From a bacterium (GTDB lineage: Bacteria; Cyanobacteriota; Vampirovibrionia; Gastranaerophilales; Gastranaerophilaceae), in NCBI GenBank assembly GCA_017396695.1, contig JAFQLC010000016.1, positions 28,829 to 92,828 of the forward strand: a stretch of DNA of 64,000 nucleotides. Reading direction: 5' to 3'. The position numbers and the translations under genes are program-made. The notes under the pieces were generated by a model. The model saw only the letters and a program-made list of their open reading frames with translations, made no database searches and had not been told where the DNA came from. Positions 16,677 to 24,891 of the stretch are shown piece after piece (within the stretch, counting starts at the first letter, position 1; every line of letters starts with the position of its first letter).

Positions 16677-17839
16677 GAAATGTATTAATTGGCATAACTG
16701 GGGCAATTGCTGCTTATAAGACTTGTGAGCTTATAAGGCAATTCAAGCACACAGGAGACCAAGTGAAAGTTGTTATTACAGAAAACACCCTTCAATTTTT
16801 AGGCAAAAAAACACTTGAAACACTTTCTGGCAATATTGTTTACCTTGACCAATTTAGAGAAAAAGGTTCAACCGAGCATATTTCACTTGTTGATTGGGCA
16901 GATGTTTTTGTAGTGGCGCCTGCTAGTGCCAACACAATTTCAAAAATCGCAGACGGCATTGCTGATAATCTCATGACAAGTGTTGCGTGCGCTTATCTTG
17001 GGCACAAGAAACCTTTTGTTGTTGTTCCTTCTATGAACACCGGAATGTGGGAAAATGATATTGTGCAAGAAAATTTGAAAAAACTCGAAAATGCAGGGGT
17101 TTATATAATCGAGCCTGAATACGGTTTTCTTGCATGTGGAGTTGAGGGAAAAGGAAAAATGCCTGAGCCTTCAAAAATATACAAAGAAACACTTGAATTT
17201 CTTGCGAAGAAGTTACCACTTACGGGTAAAAAAATTGTAATAACCGCAGGTGGTACAAAAGAATATATTGACCCTGTTCGATATATAACAAACGCATCAA
17301 GTGGAAAAATGGGGTTAGCACTTGCGGAATCTGCCCATAAACTTGGAGCGGATGTAACGCTTGTTTCGACATTTTCACATAATGCGCCATACAAAGTTCT
17401 TGAAGTTGCAAGTGCTTGCGATATGTTGGATGTAGTAAAAGCAGAGTTTGAAAATTCTGATTATTTAATTATGGCAGCAGCTGTTGCGGATTATAGAATC
17501 GAAAACCCCAAAACGCAAAAAATAACAAAAGAAAATAACGAAACTTTAAGGCTTGAGTTAGTTAAAAATCCTGATATACTTAAAAGTATCGCAGAGAATA
17601 AAAAACTTAATCAAAAGGTTATTGGTTTTTGTCTTGCAACTGAAAATTTGCTAGAGTGTGCTAAATCAAAATTAGAAGCTAAAAAATGCGATTTTATAGT
17701 TGCAAATGAAGCGGAAAAATCCCTCGGAAAAGACGACACGGAAATATATATAATTTCAAAATCTGATGAAACTAAGCATTTTGAAAATATTTCCAAAAAA
17801 CAGGCGGCAGTTAAAATTTTGGAGCTTTTGTATGATTAA
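16673..17839 (+). CDS. coaBC: Phosphopantothenoylcysteine decarboxylase/phosphopantothenate--cysteine ligase
   Basis: Bifunctional CoA-pathway enzyme. The N-terminal flavoprotein decarboxylase has ITGAIAAYKTCELIR (7-21), the active-site region SMNTGMWEND (about 121-130) in place of PAMNxxMW, and a C-terminal loop near ACGVEGKGKMPEP with the catalytic cysteine. The ligase part starts about 185 with ITAGGTKEYIDPVRYI and NASSGKMG. 388 residues is normal. It starts with TTG at 16673 overlapping the gmk stop (TTGA); no other start precedes the conserved N-terminus. The next gene overlaps by 8 bases. Confidence 0.95.
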   Translation: MRNVLIGITGAIAAYKTCELIRQFKHTGDQVKVVITENTLQFLGKKTLETLSGNIVYLDQFREKGSTEHISLVDWADVFVVAPASANTISKIADGIADNLMTSVACAYLGHKKPFVVVPSMNTGMWENDIVQENLKKLENAGVYIIEPEYGFLACGVEGKGKMPEPSKIYKETLEFLAKKLPLTGKKIVITAGGTKEYIDPVRYITNASSGKMGLALAESAHKLGADVTLVSTFSHNAPYKVLEVASACDMLDVVKAEFENSDYLIMAAAVADYRIENPKTQKITKENNETLRLELVKNPDILKSIAENKKLNQKVIGFCLATENLLECAKSKLEAKKCDFIVANEAEKSLGKDDTEIYIISKSDETKHFENISKKQAAVKILELLYD

Positions 17840-18569
17840 AACAGAAAAAATTATTTCAGTAATTGAAGGCTATGCTTCTCTTGATCTTGCAGAAGATTGG
17901 GATAATTCTGGTTGGCAAATTAACCTGCACCACGATTACACAAACAAAGTTCTTGTTGCTTTGTCGCTTACAAAAGATGTGCTTGAACAAGCAATCACAA
18001 ATGATTGTGATTTAATTGTTACTCATCACCCTTTTATATTTGATAAGCTAAGTAAAATTGATAACCCTATTATTGTGCAAGCAATTAAACATAATATTTG
18101 TGTTTATAGTGCGCATACGAATATGGATAAAACTTATGGTTCTACAACAGATACGCTTGCTGGTGTTTTAGGTTTGAAAAACCTTGTGCCTGCTGATGAT
18201 TACATTAAAATTGCGCACATTAAAGATGAAATTGCGCTTGATGACTTTTTGGAATCGGCCAAAACTGCGCTTGGCTCTGAAAGAATTAAGCTTGTGAACC
18301 CTGACAATATTGAAACAGTTAGAAACGTGGCAATCTGTGCTGGCGCTGGTGCTGGCAATATCAAAAAACTTGCAAATTATGACATAGATTTATATATCAC
18401 AGGAGATGTGAAATTCCATAATGCCCTCGAGGTGCGTGGTTTTGCAGTTGCAGATGTTGGGCATTTTGAATCAGAAATTCCATTTTTGCCACAAATGCAA
18501 GCAATCATTGCAAAAACTGGTGTTGAAGTTATGATTGCAGAAGAACATGTGCCTTGGACTTATGTATAG
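17832..18569 (+). CDS. NIF3 family dinuclear-metal protein (GTP cyclohydrolase 1 type 2-like)
   Basis: Belongs to the widespread NIF3/YbgI family, which binds two metal ions and forms toroidal hexamers; the biological reaction is not settled although the name GTP cyclohydrolase type 2-like is used in databases. Metal-ligand segments are VTHHPFIFDKL (about 63-73), YSAHTNMDK (about 95-103) and the C-terminal VGHFESE. ITGDVKFHNALE is a further family motif. The start at 17832 (245 residues) has GGAG 7 bases upstream inside coaBC. It sits between coaBC and aroC in one operon. Confidence 0.87.
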   Translation: MIKTEKIISVIEGYASLDLAEDWDNSGWQINLHHDYTNKVLVALSLTKDVLEQAITNDCDLIVTHHPFIFDKLSKIDNPIIVQAIKHNICVYSAHTNMDKTYGSTTDTLAGVLGLKNLVPADDYIKIAHIKDEIALDDFLESAKTALGSERIKLVNPDNIETVRNVAICAGAGAGNIKKLANYDIDLYITGDVKFHNALEVRGFAVADVGHFESEIPFLPQMQAIIAKTGVEVMIAEEHVPWTYV

Positions 18570-18577
18570 AGGAAAAA

Positions 18578-19654
18578 ATGGGAATTAGATTTTTAACATC
18601 TGGAGAATCGCACGGCAAGTGCTTGAACGCAATAATCGAGGGGTTGCCTGCGGGTTTTAATATCGATTTTGAATTTGTAAATGCTGAACTCGCTTCTCGC
18701 CAAAAAGGTTATGGCAGAGGCGGAAGAATGGCGATTGAAACAGATAAAATAGAAGTTTTATCTGGCATTCGTCATGGAAAAACGATAGGTTCGCCTGTTT
18801 GCATTCAAATTAACAATAAAGATTTTGAGAATTGGAAAATTCCAATGAGCGCAGATGTTGTTGATACAGAGCTTTATTCTGAAGTTTTAAGCGCAAAAGA
18901 AATTACAATTCCTCGCCCAGGGCATGCAGATTTTGCAGGTGCGCATAAATACAACACAGATGATATTAGAAATATTTTAGAGCGTTCAAGTGCTCGTGAA
19001 ACCGCAACAAGGGTGGCAGTTGGCGCAATTGCAAGGTGTGTTTTATCTGAATTTAATATAGTTGGTGAGTTTGAAATTTTATCAATTGGCGGAGAATCTG
19101 ACCCTCACAAATTTAATTCAAAAATAGATGAAGCAAAAAATGCTGGTGTAACGTTAGGTGGCGAAATAAAAGTTGTTTATAAAAATTTGCCAATTGGTTT
19201 AGGTTCTCACGTGCACTGGGATAGAAGGCTTGATGGACTAATTGCACAGGCTATTATGAGTATTCCTGCAATTAAATCTGTTGAAATTGGCATGGGACGT
19301 GATGTTGCCAATTTCTCGGGTGATAAAGTTCATGATGAAATGTATTACAATGAAAAATGCACAAGAAAAACAAATAATGCAGGCGGGCTTGAAGGCGGAA
19401 TGACAAATGGTGAAGATTTGGTTGTTAAATGTGCAATGAAGCCTATTCCAACTATGATTTCACCCCTTAATTCTTTTGATATTAAAACAAAAGAACCCAA
19501 AAAAGCCCACTTTGAAAGGTCTGACACCTGTGCTGTAGAAGCATGTGGCGCAGTTGCCGTTAATATGGTGGGGATTGTTCTTCTGAATGCATTTTTAGAG
19601 CGTTTTGGGTCTGATAATATGGAGCAGATAAAAATAAACTATGAGAAGAAATAA
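18578..19654 (+). CDS. aroC: Chorismate synthase
   Basis: Last step of the shikimate pathway, forming chorismate from EPSP using reduced FMN. The ATG at 18578 follows GAGGAAAAA and gives the canonical N-terminus MGIRFLTSGESHGK. Further signatures are RQKGYGRGGRM (about 43-53), ERSSARETATRVAVG (about 130-144) and, towards the C-terminus, FERSDTCAVEACGAVA. 358 residues is normal. The next gene, aroK, overlaps its end by 14 bases. With aroK and aroB it forms a shikimate sub-operon behind gmk-coaBC. Confidence 0.97.
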   Translation: MGIRFLTSGESHGKCLNAIIEGLPAGFNIDFEFVNAELASRQKGYGRGGRMAIETDKIEVLSGIRHGKTIGSPVCIQINNKDFENWKIPMSADVVDTELYSEVLSAKEITIPRPGHADFAGAHKYNTDDIRNILERSSARETATRVAVGAIARCVLSEFNIVGEFEILSIGGESDPHKFNSKIDEAKNAGVTLGGEIKVVYKNLPIGLGSHVHWDRRLDGLIAQAIMSIPAIKSVEIGMGRDVANFSGDKVHDEMYYNEKCTRKTNNAGGLEGGMTNGEDLVVKCAMKPIPTMISPLNSFDIKTKEPKKAHFERSDTCAVEACGAVAVNMVGIVLLNAFLERFGSDNMEQIKINYEKK

Positions 19655-20135
19655 TATTTTTTTAATTGGTATGATGGGTTCTGGAAAAAGCACAATAGGT
19701 AGGCTTCTTGCTGATGAATTGGGCTATGAATTTGTTGATATGGATAGCATTATCGAAGAACAAGAAGGCAGGTTAATTGCTGAAATTTTTGCCCATGAAG
19801 GAGAGGAGCACTTTAGGCGAATTGAATCGCACGTTTTGGCCGAACTTTTTGAAAAGGAAAATTGCGTGATAGCTTGTGGCGGTGGGGTTGTGCAACAGGC
19901 CAGAAACCACATGTTTTTAAGGGGCTCTCGAAACGTTTTTTATTTAGATGCAAAACCACAGATTTTATATGATAGAATTTCTGGCGATGAATCCCGTCCT
20001 AAATTATCGACTTTTGAAGAATTTGAAAAACTTTATCTTGAGAGAAGAAAGAACTATCTTCGTTGTTCAAGGCGAATAATTAGGGCAGATAGAAACCCGA
20101 TTGAAGTTGTGCATGATATTATGAGGCACTTATGA
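19641..20135 (+). CDS. aroK: Shikimate kinase
   Basis: Phosphorylates shikimate at the 3-position. Walker A is GMMGSGKST (9-17), the shikimate-binding DMDSIIEEQEG (about 34-44) and FRRIES (about 58-63) are present, as is the second glycine motif ACGGGVV (about 78-84). The lid and adenine-binding region contains DESRPKL. 164 residues is standard. It overlaps aroC by 14 bases and aroB by 4, indicating tight translational coupling. Confidence 0.95.
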   Translation: MRRNNIFLIGMMGSGKSTIGRLLADELGYEFVDMDSIIEEQEGRLIAEIFAHEGEEHFRRIESHVLAELFEKENCVIACGGGVVQQARNHMFLRGSRNVFYLDAKPQILYDRISGDESRPKLSTFEEFEKLYLERRKNYLRCSRRIIRADRNPIEVVHDIMRHL

Positions 20136-21178
20136 AAATTGATGTAAATTTGGGAGATAGGTCCTATCCTATAATTATTCAAAATAATCTTCTTCAAAAT
20201 CTCGATGAATATTTAAGAGGCAATGTTTTTGTTGTCACAAATACAACTGTAAATAAGCTTTACGGGAAATATTTAAAAAAACATGCAAAGAAAATAATTG
20301 TTATAAAAGATGGCGAAAAATATAAAAACCTCGCCACTTTTGAATATATCTCAAACCAACTTTTGGCATCAAAAATTGAACGTAAAGATACTATTGTGGC
20401 GCTTGGTGGCGGAGTTGTGGGAGATATCACAGGATATGTGGCATCAAGCGTTTTGCGTGGTGTAAATTTTATTCAAATTCCGACAACACTTCTTGCGCAA
20501 GTTGATTCTTCAGTTGGCGGAAAAGTTGCAGTAAATACTAAATATGGAAAAAATTTACTCGGTGCTTTCTATCAACCAAAATGCGTTTTGATTGACCCAA
20601 ATGTTCTTAAAACACTTCCAGAAAGGCAGATTAAAACAGGGCTTGCTGAAGTTGTAAAATATGCATTCATTGAAAAAACTGCCTGCAATACTTTTGATGA
20701 AAGTTTTACTTTTTTTGATTTTTTATCAACAAAAGACTACAAGCAGAATTATGAAAATATTATTGCTCGCTCTTGTCAAATTAAAGCCGATGTTGTCTCT
20801 GCTGATGAACACGAAAGCAATTTGCGCGCCATTTTGAATTTAGGGCACACATTATGCCACGCACTTGAAAAGCTTACAAACTTTAAAATTACGCACGGTG
20901 AAGGTGTTTCGATTGGTTTAAAATTTATTTTTGATTTGTCATTGAAGCTCGGTTTGATTGAAAAAGAATATTATGAAAATGCAATTCAACTTTTAAATTC
21001 ACTTGGTCTTAAAACGGATATCCCTCGTGCTTTTAAGGCTGATAAAATTATAGAATTGATGAAATCTGATAAAAAGGTTGTAGCAGGTGAAATTAATTTT
21101 GTTGTTCCTTGCGGAAAATATGATGTTATGCGGAAAGTTTTGCAAGACGAGCTTTTAATAAAAGAGATTTTGCCTTAG
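20132..21178 (+). CDS. aroB: 3-dehydroquinate synthase
   Basis: Second step of the shikimate pathway, NAD- and metal-dependent. Visible motifs are the NAD-binding GGGVVGDITGYVAS (about 92-105), IQIPTTLLAQVDSSVGGK (about 112-129) and the zinc ligands in LGHTLCHALE (about 247-256) and the THGEGVSIG segment. 348 residues is normal. The ATG overlaps the aroK stop (ATGA). The last 53 bases overlap the 3' end of the convergent TPR gene, an unusually long convergent overlap for this window. Confidence 0.96.
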   Translation: MKIDVNLGDRSYPIIIQNNLLQNLDEYLRGNVFVVTNTTVNKLYGKYLKKHAKKIIVIKDGEKYKNLATFEYISNQLLASKIERKDTIVALGGGVVGDITGYVASSVLRGVNFIQIPTTLLAQVDSSVGGKVAVNTKYGKNLLGAFYQPKCVLIDPNVLKTLPERQIKTGLAEVVKYAFIEKTACNTFDESFTFFDFLSTKDYKQNYENIIARSCQIKADVVSADEHESNLRAILNLGHTLCHALEKLTNFKITHGEGVSIGLKFIFDLSLKLGLIEKEYYENAIQLLNSLGLKTDIPRAFKADKIIELMKSDKKVVAGEINFVVPCGKYDVMRKVLQDELLIKEILP

Positions 21179-22439
21179 AGTCGTTTCCAAGTTTTCCCAT
21201 TAAATCAGATGCCATTGTGTAATTTTTTTCTAAATTTTCAGCCCTTAAAGCTTTGTTTTCTTGGTTGTTGAAAATCTCGGTTGAGAGTTTCAAATAATTC
21301 AATGCTTTTTTGTTTTCGCCAAGATAACTGTAATCATCTGCAATTCTTTTATATGTTCTTGCTTTAATATTTTCGTTTTGTACATCTTCCATACTTATGA
21401 GTGCCAAATCATTGAACATTTGTGTGTTTTGCATATCAAATTTGTTTGCATAAAGTGTGCCAAGCCCTTTGAGCGCAAGGGTTTGTCCTGTCATATTATT
21501 TCCTTCGCCACTTTGTGCTACTGCCTCGTGATAATTTTCTTTAGCGCCTTCAAATTCGCCGTAATCGTCGTAAATTTGAGCAAGTCCAAGGTGCGCATGG
21601 GTTTTGATATTGTGGTCGTTGCAATTTGTTGCACGAGCAAATTCACTCACCGCAAGGCGAGGGTAGTCGCATTTGTCTAAAATTTTTGCTCTTTCAAGAT
21701 GTGCTGCTGCAATGTATTCAGGGTTTCCCATTTTTTTTGCAAGATTAAGTGCCTCTGTACATTTGCTAAATGCTACCTTAAGGTCACTTTTTTCGGCTTT
21801 GGCTTCTTTTAAGATTGAGATAAAGCTAGTTTTGTCTTGTTCTTTTTGCTCTTTTGCCTCTATTCCTCGTTGTTTTGCATCTTCAATTTTTGCACTTTTT
21901 TCAATTTTTATTTTGTATGCTTCGTTAACATCTTCTGGGTTTGCCTTATATACTATTCTTTGCAAAAATAAAGCGTCAATCCAGTTTTCAACAACTTTTG
22001 ACTCTTTTTCAAGGGTTTCTGAAATATAATTATCCGTAATTTGGGAAGCATATTTTAAGTTTGTTCTGATTATGTCTTTATTCGGGGTTTCTTTGGCGCT
22101 TTCTGTGTCAATGATTTTTAAATATCCTTCAATTTCCTCCATAATCTTTGGTGGGGTGGCAATTGCGGATATTGTGCTTCTAAAATCGGTTAATATTTGT
22201 GAGATGTTTATTTTGTTTTTTGCATAGTCAATTGCAACTGCGTTTCCGTTTGGAAACTCTCTTCTTTTTTGTTTTTCATCAAGCACATCAGGGGTTTGAG
22301 GCAGATTAGAATTGACACCTTCTTGTGCCTTTTCTTCAGTTGCTTTTGCCTCTTCTTTTTTAGGTTTAATCGTAGGCAAATTTCTGTATGTAATATTTAC
22401 AGGATTGATGATGTTATACAAAACTACCCCAAATTGCAA
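21126..22439 (-). CDS. TPR-repeat protein of unknown function
   Basis: A 437-residue protein with a proline/lysine/glutamate-rich N-terminus (about 20-60), a helical middle and at least four tetratricopeptide-like repeats in the C-terminal half, seen as spaced segments such as AAHLERAKILDKCDY, AHLGLAQIYDDYGEFE and RIADDYSYLGENKKALNYL. Such proteins usually bind other proteins. There is no signal peptide. The likely start is TTG at 22439; a second TTG seven codons in has GGGG upstream and is an alternative. It overlaps aroB at the 3' end by 53 bases. Partners are not apparent. Confidence 0.78.
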   Translation of the reverse strand: MQFGVVLYNIINPVNITYRNLPTIKPKKEEAKATEEKAQEGVNSNLPQTPDVLDEKQKRREFPNGNAVAIDYAKNKINISQILTDFRSTISAIATPPKIMEEIEGYLKIIDTESAKETPNKDIIRTNLKYASQITDNYISETLEKESKVVENWIDALFLQRIVYKANPEDVNEAYKIKIEKSAKIEDAKQRGIEAKEQKEQDKTSFISILKEAKAEKSDLKVAFSKCTEALNLAKKMGNPEYIAAAHLERAKILDKCDYPRLAVSEFARATNCNDHNIKTHAHLGLAQIYDDYGEFEGAKENYHEAVAQSGEGNNMTGQTLALKGLGTLYANKFDMQNTQMFNDLALISMEDVQNENIKARTYKRIADDYSYLGENKKALNYLKLSTEIFNNQENKALRAENLEKNYTMASDLMGKLGNDSKAKSLLLKARLAKLSA

Positions 22440-22531
22440 TTAACCATATTCATTTTACCCTCTATTGCTTATTTTTCGCTCATATAAAAGGTTTAAATAT
22501 TATTTAATGATTGAGGTAATTTTTTCAAGTT

Positions 22532-23215
22532 TTATACAAGACCTTCTTGCACTGCAAAAACTGCAGCTTTTGCTCTTCCTTGAATGTATAATTTTTGCAA
22601 AATGCTATGAACATGTGCTTTTGTTGTTGCAAGTGAAACAACAAGTCTTTCTGAAATTTCAGGGTTAGAAAGACCTTCGACAATTAAAGACAAAACTTCA
22701 AGTTCACGGCGAGTAAGCCCATATTTATTGTTTTCTTTTTTGTCTTGAGGCTTTGCAAGCTCTTCTTGAGTTTCTTGTTTTTCTTCATCTTCTTGAATAG
22801 AAGATAGTACAAGCCTTGCAATTTGTGGATCAAGCCAACTTGCGCCACTTCCAATTGCATTAATTGCATTGATTAAAGTTTCAGGGCTTGAGCCTTTCAT
22901 AATATAACCATCAGCTCCTGCTTTAAGCGCAGAAAATACATCATCTCTATTATCACGAGATGTAAACATCAAAATTCCTGAGCCAATATTTAATTCTTGT
23001 TTAAGTTTTTTGGTTGCTTCAATGCCATCAAGTTTTGGAAGCCCAATATCCATCAAAATCACATCAGGTAAAAATTTTCTTGCAAGATTAATGCCAGATT
23101 CTCCATCTCCTGCTTCTGCCACAAGTTCAAAATTTTCAACTTGTTTGATGACCATTGCAGTTCCAAGTCTTGTCATAACATGATCTTCGATTAATAAAAT
23201 TTTCACCTTTTCCAT
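22532..23215 (-). CDS. NarL/FixJ-type response regulator
   Basis: A 227-residue DNA-binding response regulator. The receiver domain (about 4-120) has the acidic pair in LIEDH, the phosphorylated aspartate in VILMDIGLP (about 56), threonine/serine in LMFTSRD and lysine in YIMKGSS. A Q/E/K-rich linker (about 140-160) leads to a LuxR-type helix-turn-helix: LTRRELEVLSLIVEGLSN and AHVHSILQKLYIQGR. Its start overlaps by one base the stop of the upstream hybrid kinase gene, so the two form a two-component pair. Target genes cannot be told from the sequence. Confidence 0.93.
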   Translation of the reverse strand: MEKVKILLIEDHVMTRLGTAMVIKQVENFELVAEAGDGESGINLARKFLPDVILMDIGLPKLDGIEATKKLKQELNIGSGILMFTSRDNRDDVFSALKAGADGYIMKGSSPETLINAINAIGSGASWLDPQIARLVLSSIQEDEEKQETQEELAKPQDKKENNKYGLTRRELEVLSLIVEGLSNPEISERLVVSLATTKAHVHSILQKLYIQGRAKAAVFAVQEGLV

Positions 23216-24759
23216 TATATTAAAGTCCTATTTTCTACTATTGTACCCTTTAGTTCAAAAATAAATTCTGAACCTTTTCCTTCTTCTGAGTTAACCCAGA
23301 TTTTGCCATTGTGCGCTTCGATAATTTGTCTTGAAAGATACAAACCAAGTCCTGTTGAACAGCTTTTTTTGCGAGCAGTGCCTTGTGAAAATCTTTTGAA
23401 TAAATTATCTGCATCTTGCTTGCTTAAGCCAATTCCATTATCTTTCACATTCACAAATGCACTTTTATCTTTTTTATATGTCGAGATAACAATTTCATCT
23501 GCGCATTCGCTATGCTTTAGGGCATTTGAAATTAAATTAGTGAGCACTCTTCTGATTTCATTGATATCAGCATTTATAATAAATTCTTCGTCTTCAAAAT
23601 TGAAAATAACTTTTCTTCCTTCAAAAAGAATTTCAAGTTCTTTTGCGCATTTTTTAATTAAAGTGTTTATGCAGAATTGAGTTTTGCACAAGAAAAGTTT
23701 CCCGCTTTCATATCTGTAAACTTCAAGAAGAGCGTTTACAAGCCCAAGCATATCTTCGTTACTTTCTTTCATTGTTTTAAGAAACAAATTTTGTTCTTCG
23801 GTGGTTTCACCTAGGCTTTTGTTTAAAATGAACTCTAACCCACTAATTGCAGCTTGAAGCGGGGTTCTTAAGTCGTGTGTAAGTGTTGCCATAAAATCAT
23901 CTCTTAGACGTTCGTTTTCTTTTTGAAGTGTAACGTTATGAATGACTGCAATATAGAAATTATGTGTTTCGTTAAATACGGGCGAAAGACTTAATTCTAT
24001 TGGGATTTTTTTCTCGTCTTTGTAATTTATAAGGCTAAAATTTCTAAGGTATGGGTATTTATTTTCTTTTAAAATATCAAAAACTTTTTGATTTTTTTCA
24101 TTAATTACAAGCTCAAAAAAGTTTTTGCCCAAAATTAAATCTTCTCCAAGCCCAAAAAGTTCTGTTGTCATTGGGTTTATGGTTAAAATTTTGTAGTTTT
24201 TATCAAAAATTACAATGCCATCTGCGCAATTATCAAAAATTGTTTTTAGTTTTGTGGTTGTTTCAATTATTTCTTTTGTTTTTTCTTCAACCATGCTTTC
24301 TAAATTTTTTGAATATTTTTCAAGTTCAGCATTTGCTGCTTCAAGTTCAGTAATTTTTTCTTTTAGCTGTTTTTTTAGCTTTGTGCGCTCAACCCCATTT
24401 TTGATGTTTAAAGTCAAATCTTTGTTTTGCCAAGGCTTTTCAATATATTTAAAAATGCCTGTTTCATTAATTGCACGAATGGCATTTTCTTTATCTGCAT
24501 AGCCTGTGAGCAATATTTGAGTGCATTCTGGTTGGATATTTTGCGCTTCTTTTAAAAATTCAATCCCGTTCATATCGGGCATAATGAAATCTGAAATAAT
24601 TAAATCTTGTTCCTCGAGTTTTAAATATTCTAAAGCTTCTTGGGGGTGGTTAAATGCTTCAACATGCTCGTACCCTTCGAGCATGAGTAAATTTTTCAAT
24701 GTTTTTGTTACCAAAACATCGTCATCAACTACTGTAATCTTTACATTTTTTTCAACCAT
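23215..24759 (-). CDS. REC-PAS-histidine kinase hybrid sensor
   Basis: A 514-residue soluble kinase. Domain order from the ATG at 24759: receiver (about 5-120; ITVVDDDVL, phospho-Asp in LIISDFIMP, lysine in YIEKPW), a coiled coil (about 125-170), PAS (about 175-290), HisKA with the phospho-accepting histidine in FMATLTHDLRTPLQ (about 298-311), and HATPase (N box LTNLISNALKHS, G boxes DNGIGLS and STGLGLYL). A longer frame to 24828 adds a segment unlikely to be translated. There is no membrane segment, so the signal is probably cytoplasmic or relayed by the N-terminal receiver. It is followed by a response regulator with one-base overlap. Confidence 0.92.
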   Translation of the reverse strand: MVEKNVKITVVDDDVLVTKTLKNLLMLEGYEHVEAFNHPQEALEYLKLEEQDLIISDFIMPDMNGIEFLKEAQNIQPECTQILLTGYADKENAIRAINETGIFKYIEKPWQNKDLTLNIKNGVERTKLKKQLKEKITELEAANAELEKYSKNLESMVEEKTKEIIETTTKLKTIFDNCADGIVIFDKNYKILTINPMTTELFGLGEDLILGKNFFELVINEKNQKVFDILKENKYPYLRNFSLINYKDEKKIPIELSLSPVFNETHNFYIAVIHNVTLQKENERLRDDFMATLTHDLRTPLQAAISGLEFILNKSLGETTEEQNLFLKTMKESNEDMLGLVNALLEVYRYESGKLFLCKTQFCINTLIKKCAKELEILFEGRKVIFNFEDEEFIINADINEIRRVLTNLISNALKHSECADEIVISTYKKDKSAFVNVKDNGIGLSKQDADNLFKRFSQGTARKKSCSTGLGLYLSRQIIEAHNGKIWVNSEEGKGSEFIFELKGTIVENRTLI

Positions 24760-24765
24760 ACTTAC

Positions 24766-24794
24766 AGAATACCTTATTTTACGGGTATTTACAA
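24766..24794 (-). promoter_or_regulatory. Putative promoter of the two-component operon, near-leaderless
   Basis: On the minus strand: TTGTAA (24794-24789), 17-base spacer, TATTCT (24771-24766), then only six bases to the ATG at 24759. An AAGG lies 12 bases before the ATG and could be a weak ribosome-binding site on a longer transcript, so leaderless initiation is less certain here than for gmk. Confidence 0.5.
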
Positions 24795-24891
24795 AAACAT
24801 TAAGAAAGATAAAGATTTCCTGTTTCAAGGCAATTATTTTCGTGCTTGTGTTTTAAAATATATAGGAAGGCTAATTATTTAGTTTGAAGAA

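Noticed and set aside
24760..24828. Longer start for the hybrid kinase at 24828
   Set aside because: The extra 23 residues precede the canonical receiver start (VEKNVKITVVDDD), and a promoter maps inside the segment.
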